A stretch of DNA of 64,000 nt. Origin: Stutzerimonas stutzeri KOS6. GTDB lineage: Bacteria; Pseudomonadota; Gammaproteobacteria; Pseudomonadales; Pseudomonadaceae. The stretch covers positions 1-64,000 of the forward strand of contig NZ_KK020679.1 of NCBI RefSeq assembly GCF_000307775.2, read 5' to 3'. Position numbers and translations under genes: made by a program. The first letter of the stretch is position 1. Every line of letters begins with the position of its first letter. Positions 42,384 through 51,662 of the stretch are shown here, one piece after another. Under the pieces are notes generated by a model. The model had not been told where the DNA came from. It saw only the letters and a program-made list of their open reading frames with translations, and ran no database searches.

Positions 42384-43841
42384 TCAGCGCTGGGCGGTGT
42401 TTTCGTTGCGATTGTTGTACAGGCTGACCAACACCTGATCCAGAATCGACGAGGCGCCCCACGGGCGTGGATGGTTAAGGATGGCCACCACCGCCCAGAC
42501 ATTGCCGTCGCCGTCTCGGCTGTAGCCCGCGATGGCCCGCACCGTGTTGAGTGTGCCTGTCTTGACGTGCGCCTTGCCGGCGACGGGGGTATTGCGCAGG
42601 CGCTTGCGCATGGTCCCGTCCACCGCCGCCAGCGGCATCGACGAAATGAATTCGGCCGAGTAGGGGCTGCGCCAGGCGGCCTGAAGCAGGCTGGCCAATT
42701 CCCGGGCGCTGACCCGCTCTGCGCGTGACAGGCCGGAGCCGTTCTCGATCACCAGATGCGGGGAAATAAGTCCTTTCTTGGCCAGCCATTGTCGGATGAC
42801 GCGCTGCGCTGCCTTGGCGTCATCCGCATCCGCTTCGTTACGGAACGCCGCCCCCAGGCTCAGGAACAGCTGCTTGGCCATGGTGTTATTGCTGTACTTG
42901 TTGACGTCGCGAATGATCTCGGCGAGATCCGGTGAGTACGCCCTGGCCAGCAGTCGCGCGCTGTCCGGCACCTGGGCCACGCGGTCGCGGCCAAGAATGC
43001 TGCCGCCCAGCTCACTCCAGATCGCGCGCACCGCGCCGGCGGCATAGCGTTCGTGGTCCAGCAGCGACAGATAAGTCTGAGCGCTGCAGCCCATGGCCAG
43101 CTTGCCGGTTACGACCACGGTGACGCCGTCACCCTCCGCGACCGGGTTGTACAGCACGTCCGGCCAGCCAGGGCACTTGGCTGCAGGCAGTGCTTTTACA
43201 CGGTTATCGATGCGGATGCTGGCGATTGGCGGTTCGACTGCGACGTTAACCTTGCCGCCATCGTTGCGGACGATGAAGCGCAGCGCCTTTAGGTTGACCA
43301 AAAGCGAATCCGGCCCGACCAGGAACGGCTTGTTCCGATCGCCACCATCGTCATCGAATACGGGAAGCTCGGGCTGGACGAAGTGGCTGCGGTCCAGCAC
43401 CAGGTCCCCGGTGACCTTGCTGACACCATTGGCCCGCAGATCACGCAGCAGCAGCCAGAGCTTCTCCATGTTCAGCTTGGGATCGCCACCGCCCTTGAGA
43501 TAGAGGTTGCCGTTCAGCGTACCGTCCACCAGCGGGCCATCGGCATAGAACTCGGTCTTCCATTGGTGGTTGGGCCCCAGCAGTTCGAGCGCTGCATAGG
43601 TAGTAACCAGCTTCATCGTGGATGCCGGGTTGACCGAAACGTCCGCGTTGACGTAGGTCGGCGCGGCGCTGCCGGTGAGCGGCAGCATGACCACTGACAG
43701 CGCGTCGCTGTTGATCTTGTTGGCCTTTAATGCTTTCTCGACTCGTGCCGGCAGGGTCTGGTTGACGCCGGCGCCCAGCGAGGGCAGGGCGATGGGCATC
43801 GCCAGCATGGCCAAGGCTACGCTGCGCAGGAGTTGGTTCAT
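42384..43841 (-). CDS. dacB: D-alanyl-D-alanine carboxypeptidase/endopeptidase (PBP4)
   Basis: Periplasmic penicillin-binding protein of the S13 family that trims and cleaves peptidoglycan peptides. The 485-residue protein has a signal peptide (MNQLLRSVALAMLAMPIALPS, cleaved near SLGA) and all three active-site motifs: SxxK in NPASTMKLVTT, SxN in KYSNNTMAKQL, and KTG in AHVKTGTLN. Start at 43841 is favoured over an ATG eight codons earlier because GAGGTG lies nine bases upstream. Confidence 0.95.
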   Translation of the reverse strand: MNQLLRSVALAMLAMPIALPSLGAGVNQTLPARVEKALKANKINSDALSVVMLPLTGSAAPTYVNADVSVNPASTMKLVTTYAALELLGPNHQWKTEFYADGPLVDGTLNGNLYLKGGGDPKLNMEKLWLLLRDLRANGVSKVTGDLVLDRSHFVQPELPVFDDDGGDRNKPFLVGPDSLLVNLKALRFIVRNDGGKVNVAVEPPIASIRIDNRVKALPAAKCPGWPDVLYNPVAEGDGVTVVVTGKLAMGCSAQTYLSLLDHERYAAGAVRAIWSELGGSILGRDRVAQVPDSARLLARAYSPDLAEIIRDVNKYSNNTMAKQLFLSLGAAFRNEADADDAKAAQRVIRQWLAKKGLISPHLVIENGSGLSRAERVSARELASLLQAAWRSPYSAEFISSMPLAAVDGTMRKRLRNTPVAGKAHVKTGTLNTVRAIAGYSRDGDGNVWAVVAILNHPRPWGASSILDQVLVSLYNNRNENTAQR

Positions 43842-44092
43842 TTGCAGGCACCTCTGGATGGACACAGAGGGCCGTTGGCGATTCGGTTGGGCATACGATT
43901 TCCCACTGCTCTAAGGGAACGAACGCGGGCCATTATGCCCGCGCTGTAGAGGCGCTGTGCCTCTATCCGATAAGCGTAGCTGCCAGCGATGGGTTGTCGC
44001 AAAGGGATATGCTGCTCTTTCGCCGGTCATCGCCTTGGCCCGGGGTTGCTGTTAGAGTGCGCGCCGTCATCAAGTAGAAAAGGATCGATCCA

Positions 44093-44437
44093 ATGGCTAC
44101 CAATCGTTCGCGTCGCCTGCGCAAAAAACTCTGTGTCGACGAGTTCCAGGAACTGGGCTTCGAGATCAATCTCACCTATCGCGAAGGGCTTGATGGCAAG
44201 GCCGTGGATGCATTTCTCGAAGCATTCATCGCCGAGGCGATGGAGGCCAACGACCTGGGCTATATCGGCGGCGAAGACTACGGTTTCGTTTGCCTGGCCC
44301 GGCGTGGCTCGGTCAGCGAAGAGCAGCGTGGAACGGTGGATGCATGGCTGAAGGCTCGCAATGAGCTGGCCGAGTACAACGTCAGCCCGCTGATGGACGT
44401 GTGGTATCCGGAAAACCCGATCAGGGCCGAGAAGTAG
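44093..44437 (+). CDS. yggL: YggL family 50S ribosome-associated protein
   Basis: A 114-residue protein of the DUF469/YggL family, reported to bind the 50S subunit. Family features are RSRRLRKKLCVDEFQELGFE and GFVCLARRGSVSEEQR. Its 3' end overlaps the convergent membrane-protein gene by 17 bases. The upstream spacer (43866-44092) carries two small hairpins at 43925-43942 and 43947-43965 in the divergent region with dacB. Confidence 0.9.
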   Translation: MATNRSRRLRKKLCVDEFQELGFEINLTYREGLDGKAVDAFLEAFIAEAMEANDLGYIGGEDYGFVCLARRGSVSEEQRGTVDAWLKARNELAEYNVSPLMDVWYPENPIRAEK

Positions 44438-45515
44438 TCTGCTCCTCCGAGCGTTTCGTCGCTGCCAGCCGGGCTTTTCCGCGTGATCGCCTGGCCAGCA
44501 GCCGGTGCAACAGATGCAGCAATGTAGCGACAAATAGCGCTACACCTACGCCGATGGCGGCATTGATGAGGCGAATCTGCGGCAGGTTCCAGTCCTGTGC
44601 CAGTGTTTCTGCCAGCAGCAGGAACAGCAGACTGGTCTGCAGCACGAACAGCCCGTAGTGGTTGGCCTGGAAGGCTCTGCCAAGGACCACCAGCGGCAAC
44701 AGAATCATCACCATCAGCGGTGGATCGGCCAGGCCATGGCCTAGATAGATCAGAATGGCTGCGGCAGCCAGTATTCCGAGGCTGGCCTGCAGCGCTCGCA
44801 CGAGACTACTTTCCAGGTCCATCTGCAGCGTGGTGAAAACCGCCAGCGTCAGCCAGTAGCCCCTGGGTAGTTCAGCCATGTTGACGATCACCCCGCCCAG
44901 AGCGCCGGCAAGCATGTAGCTCAATGCGTGCACCCGCCACTGTCGTATGGGTGTGCGGCGAGCATGTCGGCGCAGCACGCGGAGTATGCTCATCAGTCGG
45001 GGCATGTGGGGCCACATCCGCAATCCATGCATCCCGCGTAAGCCGAACGCCAACAAGGTCACCCATAGTCCACCGAGCGAAAACAGAGCGGCAATCGCGT
45101 AGGGGTTGTTGAAGTCCGCGACGCCGTGTTGCCCCTGTCCGAGGCATAGGCAGATCGCCAGGCCTATGCCCAGCTTGCCGGCTTCGCTGCCGTAGCGCTG
45201 CAGCCAGGCCAGCAGCAGGCCGTAGAAGGCGAACAGGCCAAGGCTGACCGCTGGGTGGGTCGCGGACCAGAATCCCAACCCGGCACTGCCGGCACCCAGC
45301 GCGATGAGCAGCAGCATGCGCAGCATGCCAAAGCGATGCAGCGGGTTGGCCTTGGCTGCCTGGAAGGCGCCCACCGTCGCCCACAGGAAACCCGGATGAC
45401 CACTGAACAGACCCAGCAGCAGCGGCAGGGCGCAGCCAAAACCGGCGACCATCGCCGCGCCCCAGGCAGGGCGCCCGGGGTGCCAGTGGATGCTTTGTCG
45501 AATCAGGCGTTTCAT
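44421..45515 (-). CDS. FUSC-family inner membrane protein
   Basis: A 364-residue membrane protein with two blocks of hydrophobic helices separated by a basic cytoplasmic loop (about residues 170-195), matching the FUSC/aromatic acid exporter-like organisation. Examples of helices are AAMVAGFGCALPLLLGLFSG, LLLIALGAGSAGLGFW and ALQASLGILAAAAILIYLG. Such proteins are often exporters, but substrate and direction cannot be deduced. It is translated just downstream of dgt, which ends six bases after its start. Confidence 0.8.
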   Translation of the reverse strand: MKRLIRQSIHWHPGRPAWGAAMVAGFGCALPLLLGLFSGHPGFLWATVGAFQAAKANPLHRFGMLRMLLLIALGAGSAGLGFWSATHPAVSLGLFAFYGLLLAWLQRYGSEAGKLGIGLAICLCLGQGQHGVADFNNPYAIAALFSLGGLWVTLLAFGLRGMHGLRMWPHMPRLMSILRVLRRHARRTPIRQWRVHALSYMLAGALGGVIVNMAELPRGYWLTLAVFTTLQMDLESSLVRALQASLGILAAAAILIYLGHGLADPPLMVMILLPLVVLGRAFQANHYGLFVLQTSLLFLLLAETLAQDWNLPQIRLINAAIGVGVALFVATLLHLLHRLLARRSRGKARLAATKRSEEQTTSRP

Positions 45516-45520
45516 GTTAG

Positions 45521-46852
45521 TCAGACCGGGCTGGAGCGACCTGTCATCTCGCCGGCCATTTCCGTCGCGTAGCTGTCGGTCATGCCCGCGATGAAATCGA
45601 TCATGCGCAGGAACGCCTGGTACAGCGGCAAATCGGGGGCGGGTGCACTGCGGCCGAGAAGATCGAGGATTCTTTGATTCTTGAAGGATGGGTTGCCGCC
45701 GCGGTGTTGCTCCAGTGCGGCGCCGCAGAAGGCGTTCAGCAATATCTCGAGCGTCGTGTACGCACCGATCTCGTGCAGGGTCTTGCGCTTGTCCTGAAAT
45801 ATCTTCTGCCGGGCCATGGCCTTGGCCTGCAGCACGCAGTCCTTGGCAGGGCCATGCATGTGCTCGACCAGGTCGCCATGCAGCTCGCCACGAAGCAGGG
45901 CGTGCTGCTGCTCGACGAAAGCGCCCGCCGCAGCGTTGGTCAGGTGCTCGATAGCCTTGCCGCGCAGGATCGCCAGCTTCCGGCGGCGCGAATCACTGGG
46001 CCCCAGCTGGCGATAGGTTTCGGGTATGTCGTCGCCCACCAGGCCAAGCAGCAGCTCTTCCACCTCCGCGTAATCGAGCAGCTCCATCTCCAGGCCGTCC
46101 TCGAGATCGATCAGCCCGTAACAGATATCGTCGGCAGCCTCCATCAGGTAAACGAGGGGGTGGCGTGCCCAGCGCTGGTCCGCGACTTTGGGCAGTTCCA
46201 GCTTCTGCGAGATCTGCTCCAGCAAAGGTAATTCGTTCTGGTAGCAGCCGAACTTGTGCTTCTTGTAGCCCAGTGCCTCGGCATGGCGAGACGTCCACGG
46301 GTACTTGAGGTAGGTGCCCAGCGTCGCATAGGTCAACCGGGTGCCGCCGTCGAACTGGTGGTATTCCAGCTGCGTGAGCACACGGAAACCCTGTGCGTTG
46401 CCCTCGAAATTGAGAAAGTCCGCCCGCTGCCGGTCGCTCATGTCGTCGAGCCAGCCGCGCCCGGCCGCCTGTTGAAACCAGCAGCGAATGGCATCTTCGC
46501 CAGAGTGACCAAAGGGTGGGTTGCCGATGTCATGGGCGAGACACGCTGACTGGACGATCATTCCCAGATCTGCAGGGCTACACCATTCAGGAAGTTCATC
46601 GCGCAGCACTTCGCCTACACGCATGCCTAGTGACCTGCCAACGCAGCTGACTTCCAGCGAGTGCGTCAGGCGCGTATGGATGTGATCGTTGCTGGACACC
46701 GGATGCACTTGCGTCTTGCGCCCCAGGCGACGAAAGGCGCCGGAAAAAATGATGCGATCATGGTCCTTGTGGAACGGACTACGGCCCAGTTCGTCGCTGC
46801 TATGAGCCAATTTGCCTAATCGTTCGCGGGTAAGCAGTGTGTGCCAGTCCAA
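45521..46852 (-). CDS. dgt: Deoxyguanosinetriphosphate triphosphohydrolase-like protein
   Basis: HD-domain dNTP triphosphohydrolase of 443 residues, splitting dGTP or other dNTPs to nucleoside and triphosphate. Typical are [40 protein letters not shown], the HD motif in [17 protein letters not shown] and [20 protein letters not shown]. The frame is open from an ATG at 46897, but that ATG has no ribosome site. A TTG at 46852, preceded by GGAG and giving the expected N-terminus ([13 protein letters not shown]), is preferred. Confidence 0.92.
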   Translation of the reverse strand: MDWHTLLTRERLGKLAHSSDELGRSPFHKDHDRIIFSGAFRRLGRKTQVHPVSSNDHIHTRLTHSLEVSCVGRSLGMRVGEVLRDELPEWCSPADLGMIVQSACLAHDIGNPPFGHSGEDAIRCWFQQAAGRGWLDDMSDRQRADFLNFEGNAQGFRVLTQLEYHQFDGGTRLTYATLGTYLKYPWTSRHAEALGYKKHKFGCYQNELPLLEQISQKLELPKVADQRWARHPLVYLMEAADDICYGLIDLEDGLEMELLDYAEVEELLLGLVGDDIPETYRQLGPSDSRRRKLAILRGKAIEHLTNAAAGAFVEQQHALLRGELHGDLVEHMHGPAKDCVLQAKAMARQKIFQDKRKTLHEIGAYTTLEILLNAFCGAALEQHRGGNPSFKNQRILDLLGRSAPAPDLPLYQAFLRMIDFIAGMTDSYATEMAGEMTGRSSPV

Positions 46853-46996
46853 GGACCATCTCCGTATGCCATTAGCGGGCTGGTGCAAAACTACCATAAC
46901 CGTTTAGTTACCGATCAGTTCTATCGCGCTGGAACTGCCAGGCCATATCAAGCCTGGATCGGCCTCAGGGGCGGGCCGAGATGTACCGATCAAGCC

Positions 46997-47317
46997 TCAA
47001 TGCAGCTTTTCGCGTAGCTTTTGCTGGCCCTTGAGCAGCGGATAGAGCGTCAGTGCGAGACGAGCCAGTTTGCCCATTTTTCCCAGCCTACGGCCAAACA
47101 GGGCAAGCACGACCGTGGCAGCAATCAATACTGGCCCTTTGCCCGATGATGATTCGGCAGACGAGCGACGTGACGTGACGAAGCCCTTCACCTGCTGCAG
47201 CGGATGAGAAAGTGGCTGTGCGTGGTAAAGCATCTGCTGACGGTGCATTTCCATGCGCAGGCGTACCAGTTCCTTGCGCATGCTCAGGTCATTCGATGTG
47301 CTCAGAGGCTGGCTCAT
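46997..47317 (-). CDS. Small YqjK-like protein
   Basis: A 106-residue protein with a basic N-terminal half and a short hydrophobic stretch (GPVLIAATVVLALFGRRLG). It follows the YqjE-like gene with an ATGA overlap and so belongs to the yqjD-yqjE-yqjK type of operon. Sequence similarity to E. coli YqjK is weak; the name rests mainly on position and size. Probably a membrane-associated accessory protein. Confidence 0.75.
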   Translation of the reverse strand: MSQPLSTSNDLSMRKELVRLRMEMHRQQMLYHAQPLSHPLQQVKGFVTSRRSSAESSSGKGPVLIAATVVLALFGRRLGKMGKLARLALTLYPLLKGQQKLREKLH

Positions 47318-47694
47318 GGCAATAAACGCTCCCGGTTGCGTTCCAGCTCTTCAAGAGTCGCCTGGAACGGCGCGGCACACTGCTTGGCGAGCGAAACCGC
47401 TCGGCTGATGCAGATGATCATCACAACCGCATAAACGACGCAAAGCGTCAGTATCGCTGCTATCCGATGGGTCTCCCAGAAAGCGATGACAATCGCTGCG
47501 GAAAGCCCGACCAGAATCAGTAGACCGAGAATCAGGCTGACGCCAGCCAGGAGAAACAGCCGGAACGTCCGGGCCTTTTCTTCCTGAACCTCGATGCCCA
47601 CCAGCTCCAGGTGCCCTTGTAGCAGACCGACAAATGCGCCGCCCAGCTTCTTCAGCGACGGTTTTGGTGCCTCGGCGCCGGGCTTCGCTTGCAT
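47314..47694 (-). CDS. YqjE / phage-holin-like membrane protein
   Basis: A 126-residue protein with two adjacent membrane helices (LFLLAGVSLILGLLILVGLS and IAAILTLCVVYAVVMIICI) flanked by charged helices, fitting the Actinobacterial-holin-X/YqjE family. Start at 47694 (MQAKPGAEAPK) has GGGAGAG seven bases upstream; an earlier ATG overlaps the preceding stop. Middle gene of a three-gene operon with a DUF883 protein. Function unknown; E. coli YqjD relatives tether ribosomes to the membrane. Confidence 0.87.
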   Translation of the reverse strand: MQAKPGAEAPKPSLKKLGGAFVGLLQGHLELVGIEVQEEKARTFRLFLLAGVSLILGLLILVGLSAAIVIAFWETHRIAAILTLCVVYAVVMIICISRAVSLAKQCAAPFQATLEELERNRERLLP

Positions 47695-47708
47695 TGGTGG
47701 CTCTCCCA

Positions 47709-48110
47709 TCAGCGACGTGAAATCAGACCGAGCAGAAAGCCGACGCCAGCAGCGATGCCGATCGATTGCCACGGATGGGAATGCACATATTCTTCGGTGC
47801 ACTGGATAGCGGCCTGGCCTTGCTCACGCATTGAGCCTTCACGCTCTTTCAGCATTTCGCGAGCCTTGGCAATGTTCGCATTGATCTTGCTTCGTAGCTC
47901 TTGAGTCTGTCCGCCTGCGGTTTCCTGGGTGTGCTTGAGCAGGCGTTCGGTATCGCCGATCAGGGTATGGAATTCCTCGATCAATGCGCTCTGGGCCGCT
48001 TGCAGGTTGCGGCGATGGGCGGGTGTGTCGATCAGGGGGCGGGTGTTACCAGCAGGGCCCTCGGGGATCGGGGTGTCATCGTTGGTACCAAAGGTGGATT
48101 CGGTGGACAT
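47709..48110 (-). CDS. DUF883 (ElaB/YqjD/YgaM) family protein
   Basis: A 133-residue protein with a long amphipathic helical region and a C-terminal membrane anchor, TEEYVHSHPWQSIGIAAGVG then FLLGLISRR, which is the DUF883 hallmark. E. coli relatives are stationary-phase, ribosome-binding inner-membrane proteins. AAGGAG precedes the ATG. First gene of the operon. Confidence 0.92.
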   Translation of the reverse strand: MSTESTFGTNDDTPIPEGPAGNTRPLIDTPAHRRNLQAAQSALIEEFHTLIGDTERLLKHTQETAGGQTQELRSKINANIAKAREMLKEREGSMREQGQAAIQCTEEYVHSHPWQSIGIAAGVGFLLGLISRR

Positions 48111-48269
48111 GCGCAGCTCCTTGTTGAGTCTCCGGGACGGTGGGCCCCGTTACCTGAGATTTCGAGCGCGACGGTCGGGCAAAGGTTCCCCGTTTCGTTG
48201 GGCTGCGCGGGAAAAGGTGCGTGATTTGTGGGTTGAGCCAATCGCTCCGTAATCGTGTTTGCAGAAAAA

Positions 48270-48305
48270 AAGGCAAAAGAAAACCCGCCGAAGCGGGTTT
48301 TCTTG
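48270..48305 (-). terminator. Terminator downstream of the second porin gene
   Basis: AAAACCCGC-ttcg-GCGGGTTTT (48280-48301) is a perfect 9-bp stem with a stable UUCG loop, followed on the minus strand by CTTTTG and a run of T residues. It lies 33 bases after the porin stop. Confidence 0.9.
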
Positions 48306-48334
48306 TCTACAGCAGCAAAGTGCCGTAGCCGCTA

Positions 48335-49582
48335 TTACATCAGCGGGATGGTGTAGCTGACGATCAGACGGTTCTGATCGATATCGCGGGTAGTGTTGCT
48401 GCGGTATGTACCATTACGCCACTTTACGCCGAGATTCTTCAGTGTGCCTTCCTGGAAGACGTAACCGATGTCGGTGTCACGCTCCCATTCTTTGCTATTT
48501 CCGCCAGCGCCAAAGTTGTCGCCTGAAACATAGCGGGTCATGAGCGTCAGCCCAGGAATGCCCATGGCGGCGAAGTTGTAATCATAACGAGCTTGCCAAG
48601 ACTTTTCGTCTGCGTTAGCAAAGTCTGCGCCAATCATTACGTAGTTAACCAGGTAAGGATCGGTGCTGGCTCCAGCGTAGGCGAAGCCAGTATCTCCGCT
48701 CATCTTCTGATAGCCGAGACCAAAGCTGTGGCCGCTTACGGAGTAGGTAACCATGGCTCCGAAAGCATTGTTGTCAACAGTGGAGGAGCCATCGTCGGTC
48801 GAGCGCGCGTAGCGAAGATCGGTCTTCAGGGACTGATTTTCACCGAGCGGCTGAACATGGATCAAATTGAACGAATGCTGCTTATACGCTTCTTCCAGGT
48901 TGCTGTAGTAATACGCACCTGTCAGGTTCTTCATCAGTGAATAGGTTGCACCGGCAAACACGAAGTCTTCTGGTGCACCGGCAGCCACACCGCCTTTCCC
49001 TGCGAACGTGATGTCTTCGTAGTTAGAGGAGTTACGGTTGTTCTCTTCGGTCAGGTAGCCTGCGTCCAGAGTAAGCCCGTCGATTTCCTTCGAGATCAGC
49101 TGTGCGCCCTGGAACGTCTGCGGCAGAAGGCGAGAGTCGCTTCGGGCGATAGCCATATTCTTCGGCTCGATCGCGCCAACCTTCAGGATTGTATTGGAAA
49201 CCTTCATTTTCGCGGTGGCATGAAGCGAGGAGTAATCGTCCGGAACTTCATTCCCGAAAGAGCCGGGGAGAAGGCCTGTGCCTGCGCGATCTGCACTCGA
49301 ATCCAGCTTGACGCCGAGCAAGCCTAACGCATCAATACCAAATCCAACCGAGCCCTCAGTAAAGCCGGACTCAACGCGCAGAATGAAACCCTGGGCCCAT
49401 TCCTCTTGCTTCGACTGTGCGGTGGATGCAACGGAGCGGTTGTCGGCGTTGTAGTAGAAGTTACGCAGTTCCAGGCCGGCCTTGGTGTCTTCGACGAAGG
49501 CAGCTTGGGCCATGGTTGGGATAGCCAGTGTTGCTCCCAGAGTGGCGAGGGCCACGCCCCGGGCGATGGGGGTCTTGAGCAT
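48335..49582 (-). CDS. OprD-family outer membrane porin, second copy
   Basis: A 415-residue porin with signal peptide (MLKTPIARGVALATLGATLA, cleaved after AQA). It is clearly related to the porin at 26226 over the whole length: compare LELRNFYYNADN with VEMRNFYFNRDF and PGLTLMTRYVSGDN with PGLTFMTRYISGDN. The C-terminus LIVSYTIPLM lacks the usual final aromatic residue. GAGGAG precedes the ATG. It stands alone and lacks the regulon motif of the first porin, so it probably serves another substrate. Confidence 0.92.
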   Translation of the reverse strand: MLKTPIARGVALATLGATLAIPTMAQAAFVEDTKAGLELRNFYYNADNRSVASTAQSKQEEWAQGFILRVESGFTEGSVGFGIDALGLLGVKLDSSADRAGTGLLPGSFGNEVPDDYSSLHATAKMKVSNTILKVGAIEPKNMAIARSDSRLLPQTFQGAQLISKEIDGLTLDAGYLTEENNRNSSNYEDITFAGKGGVAAGAPEDFVFAGATYSLMKNLTGAYYYSNLEEAYKQHSFNLIHVQPLGENQSLKTDLRYARSTDDGSSTVDNNAFGAMVTYSVSGHSFGLGYQKMSGDTGFAYAGASTDPYLVNYVMIGADFANADEKSWQARYDYNFAAMGIPGLTLMTRYVSGDNFGAGGNSKEWERDTDIGYVFQEGTLKNLGVKWRNGTYRSNTTRDIDQNRLIVSYTIPLM

Positions 49583-50002
49583 TTCTTATTTCTCCTCGTT
49601 GGATGATGCTCTGAAGTCGCTCTTTACGGCGCGATGCAATAAAACATTACAGAGGGTTTTCAGCCTTTAGACTTTAGTCGTCAAGTCTCGCAAGTCAACG
49701 TGCTAGACGCAGTCTTTCGTGTCGCCAATTTGATTGACGTACCCGATTACGAGTCCATTGCTGCACGTTCCATGAGCCTGGCGATTAAAGACTGGGTTTA
49801 CCGGGCAGTCTTCGCTGCCTCGGATCGCAGCATCCTAACGGTTTACTCGGGCCGAGTCGAATGGCATGCGGAGGGGGGGGCTGGCGATTGGAGGCGCTTC
49901 ACATTTTCGACTCATCTGCGCGCTGTTCCGGCGACTATTCAGTCGATGGCGAACTGAGGGTGGCTTGCTAGAATCGCTGCATGGATTTTGTGAGAGCCTC
50001 AA
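49583..50002. other. Intergenic region upstream of the second porin
   Basis: About 420 bases without a convincing gene. An open frame on the plus strand at 49700-49957 has no ribosome site, no recognisable domain and unusual composition, so it is not called. A run of eight or nine G residues occurs near 49871-49880. The porin promoter lies here, in somewhat AT-richer sequence near 49640-49700. Confidence 0.45.
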
Positions 50003-50251
50003 ATGTTGCCTGAATGCCAGCTATTCGGAACCTTGGGTTGCCATCTTTGTGAACAGGCAGAGGATGTGCTCATGCCTCTGGTCGAGCACGGGCTTATGGT
50101 CGAACTGATGGATATTGCAGACAGTCCGGAGTGGGTTGAGTTTTACGGCTTGCGAATTCCGGTTTTGCGCCGTGTGGATACCGGGGCCGAGTTGGACTGG
50201 CCGTTCGAAGTCGGGCAGGTAGTGAGTTTTCTGCAGGCTTGTGCGCGGTAG
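50003..50251 (+). CDS. Glutaredoxin-like thiol protein
   Basis: An 82-residue thioredoxin-fold protein of the glutaredoxin-2-like (DUF836) type. The CxxC motif is CHLC in FGTLGCHLCEQAEDV at about residues 13-16, and the cis-proline is in YGLRIPVLRRVD. It is probably a cytoplasmic thiol-disulfide protein; partner unknown. GAGAG precedes the ATG. Confidence 0.88.
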   Translation: MLPECQLFGTLGCHLCEQAEDVLMPLVEHGLMVELMDIADSPEWVEFYGLRIPVLRRVDTGAELDWPFEVGQVVSFLQACAR

Positions 50252-50270
50252 GTCGCTTGCAGCGTCCACA

Positions 50271-50298
50271 AAAAAACCGGCTCGATGGCCGGTTTTTT
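50271..50298. terminator. Bidirectional terminator between the glutaredoxin gene and tRNA-Pro
   Basis: AAAAAACCGGC / GCCGGTTTTTT forms an 11-bp stem with A- and T-tracts on both sides. It can end the glutaredoxin transcript on the plus strand and the tRNA transcript on the minus strand. Confidence 0.9.
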
Positions 50299-50329
50299 GG
50301 GCAGCTGATGCTGCGGGTTCAGCGGGATA

Positions 50330-50406
50330 TGGTCGGAGCGACTGGATTCGAACCAGCGACCTTCTCGTCCCGAACGAGACGCGCTACCAAGCTGCGCTAC
50401 GCTCCG
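50330..50406 (-). tRNA. tRNA-Pro (CGG)
   Basis: A 77-base cloverleaf read on the minus strand. The acceptor stem is CGGAGCG / CGCTCCG, the anticodon stem TCTCG / CGAGA encloses the loop TTCGGGA with anticodon CGG, and the T-loop is GGTTCGAATCC. The 3' CCA is encoded. A promoter TTGTGC-N16-TAGAAT (50419-50446) lies just upstream. Confidence 0.96.
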
Positions 50407-50418
50407 AAGATGGCGCGC

Positions 50419-50446
50419 ATTCTACAGAAAAAGTTTTGCTGCACAA
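50419..50446 (-). promoter_or_regulatory. Promoter of tRNA-Pro(CGG)
   Basis: TTGTGC, a 16-base spacer and TAGAAT, followed by GCGCGCC, a GC-rich discriminator typical of stable-RNA promoters under stringent control. Confidence 0.6.
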
Positions 50447-50546
50447 GGCGTTAGGCAAGTTTTTTTTAGGTGATACGGCGGCGTGAGCAGCTTATGCTCG
50501 AATCGCTCGCGCCGTCTGATCAGGGGAGGTAGCGCAAGGTTGGGCG

Positions 50547-50768
50547 TCAGAGTTCTCGTACGGTTCGGACCTGATCCTTGTTTACCTTCCCGGGCTTGCC
50601 GTCGATCTGTTCGTACTCGTAGAAGCCGGACTCCTCATCGAAATCGGGCCGATCCAGCGTCTGGATCTCACGGCCGTCATTGAGCGTGATTACGCTGGGG
50701 TTGGCGCACCCGGCGAGAATGCCGAAGCCCAGTGCAAGGAGCAGGGTTGAGAGGGGGCGTTGGCGCAT
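50547..50768 (-). CDS. YgdI/YgdR family lipoprotein
   Basis: A 73-residue lipoprotein. The signal peptide ends in the lipobox LAGC (LLALGFGILAGCANPS), giving a mature protein of about 53 residues with the YgdI/YgdR SH3-like features VITLNDGREIQTLDRPDFDE and GFYEYEQIDGK. Probably attached to the cell envelope; function unknown. It lies 14 bases after the mobA stop on the same strand and may be co-transcribed with it. Confidence 0.9.
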   Translation of the reverse strand: MRQRPLSTLLLALGFGILAGCANPSVITLNDGREIQTLDRPDFDEESGFYEYEQIDGKPGKVNKDQVRTVREL

Positions 50769-50782
50769 GACGCTGTTCCTTC

Positions 50783-51424
50783 TTAGGTGTGTCGATACCT
50801 ATCGGACGAGGCATTTTGGGGCGAAGTTCCCGCGAGAGCCTCAGTCATCGCGAGTAATGCGGGTGTGTTGAGATTGGCCAGGCGAATGTCATCTTCGTGC
50901 GTCGCCACCGGGACTGCACCCAAGTCCAGAAGGAGTCGCTGCGGGCTGCGCTCGCCAGCCTGCCAGTGGGACTCGAGCTGTTCCAGCAGCGCAGTGGGAA
51001 TGATGCTGAACAGTGGTTCCCATTGTTGCCCGCGGCGCAGCATGAACGGCCTCGTTGGTGTCTCGGTTGCAGCCGCATATAGCGAATGCAGGAGCGGCCG
51101 GTCGATCAGGGGGGTGTCGCAAGGTAGCACCATCATCCATCGGCTACGCGCTGCTGCAAGGCCGGCGCGTATGCCTGCAAGTGGGCCGGAATAGTCACTG
51201 CTCGCGTCAGTCACCAACTGATCGGCGTAGGGTGCATAGAGCGACTGATTGCGGTTGCATGAGATGAGAAGGTCGTCAGTCAGCGGGCGAGCCACATCAT
51301 GCAGCCACGCGATCAGCGGGCGCCCTTGCCATTCGATCAGGCCTTTGTCCCGACCGCCCATTCGCTGACCACGACCACCCGCGAGCAACAGGATGGTACA
51401 GGAGGAAAGTCTGGAATCGGGCAT
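50783..51424 (-). CDS. mobA: Molybdenum cofactor guanylyltransferase
   Basis: Adds GMP to molybdopterin to form the MGD cofactor used by nitrate reductases and related enzymes. The 213-residue protein has the nucleotidyltransferase motif [20 protein letters not shown] near the N-terminus and [14 protein letters not shown], with the metal-binding Asp. Start at 51424 (MPDSRLSSC) is set by GGAG upstream. NasC at the other end of the window needs this cofactor. Confidence 0.95.
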   Translation of the reverse strand: MPDSRLSSCTILLLAGGRGQRMGGRDKGLIEWQGRPLIAWLHDVARPLTDDLLISCNRNQSLYAPYADQLVTDASSDYSGPLAGIRAGLAAARSRWMMVLPCDTPLIDRPLLHSLYAAATETPTRPFMLRRGQQWEPLFSIIPTALLEQLESHWQAGERSPQRLLLDLGAVPVATHEDDIRLANLNTPALLAMTEALAGTSPQNASSDRYRHT

Positions 51425-51662
51425 GAGCGGGCTCCATAGGTTTGCACGTGACACTGGGCCCGTTCGTCGGTAACCAGATGGCTTGTAGCTGTAGTGACGA
51501 GGCACTCAGCGCCATTAGGCGAAGCAGGGCAGGTGTTGCGAGTGTCCGCCAGATCGGCGGCTAAACCAACCGTGAAAGTCGTTGTCTATCTCCTTCATCC
51601 GCATTCCTGGGCATTGGCGGATGCCGTCTGCTTCCTGGTCGACATACAAGGAGAAAAACATC

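Noticed and set aside
49700..49957. 85-codon open frame upstream of the second porin
   Set aside because: No ribosome site, no domain, and it runs through the long G tract; treated as intergenic.
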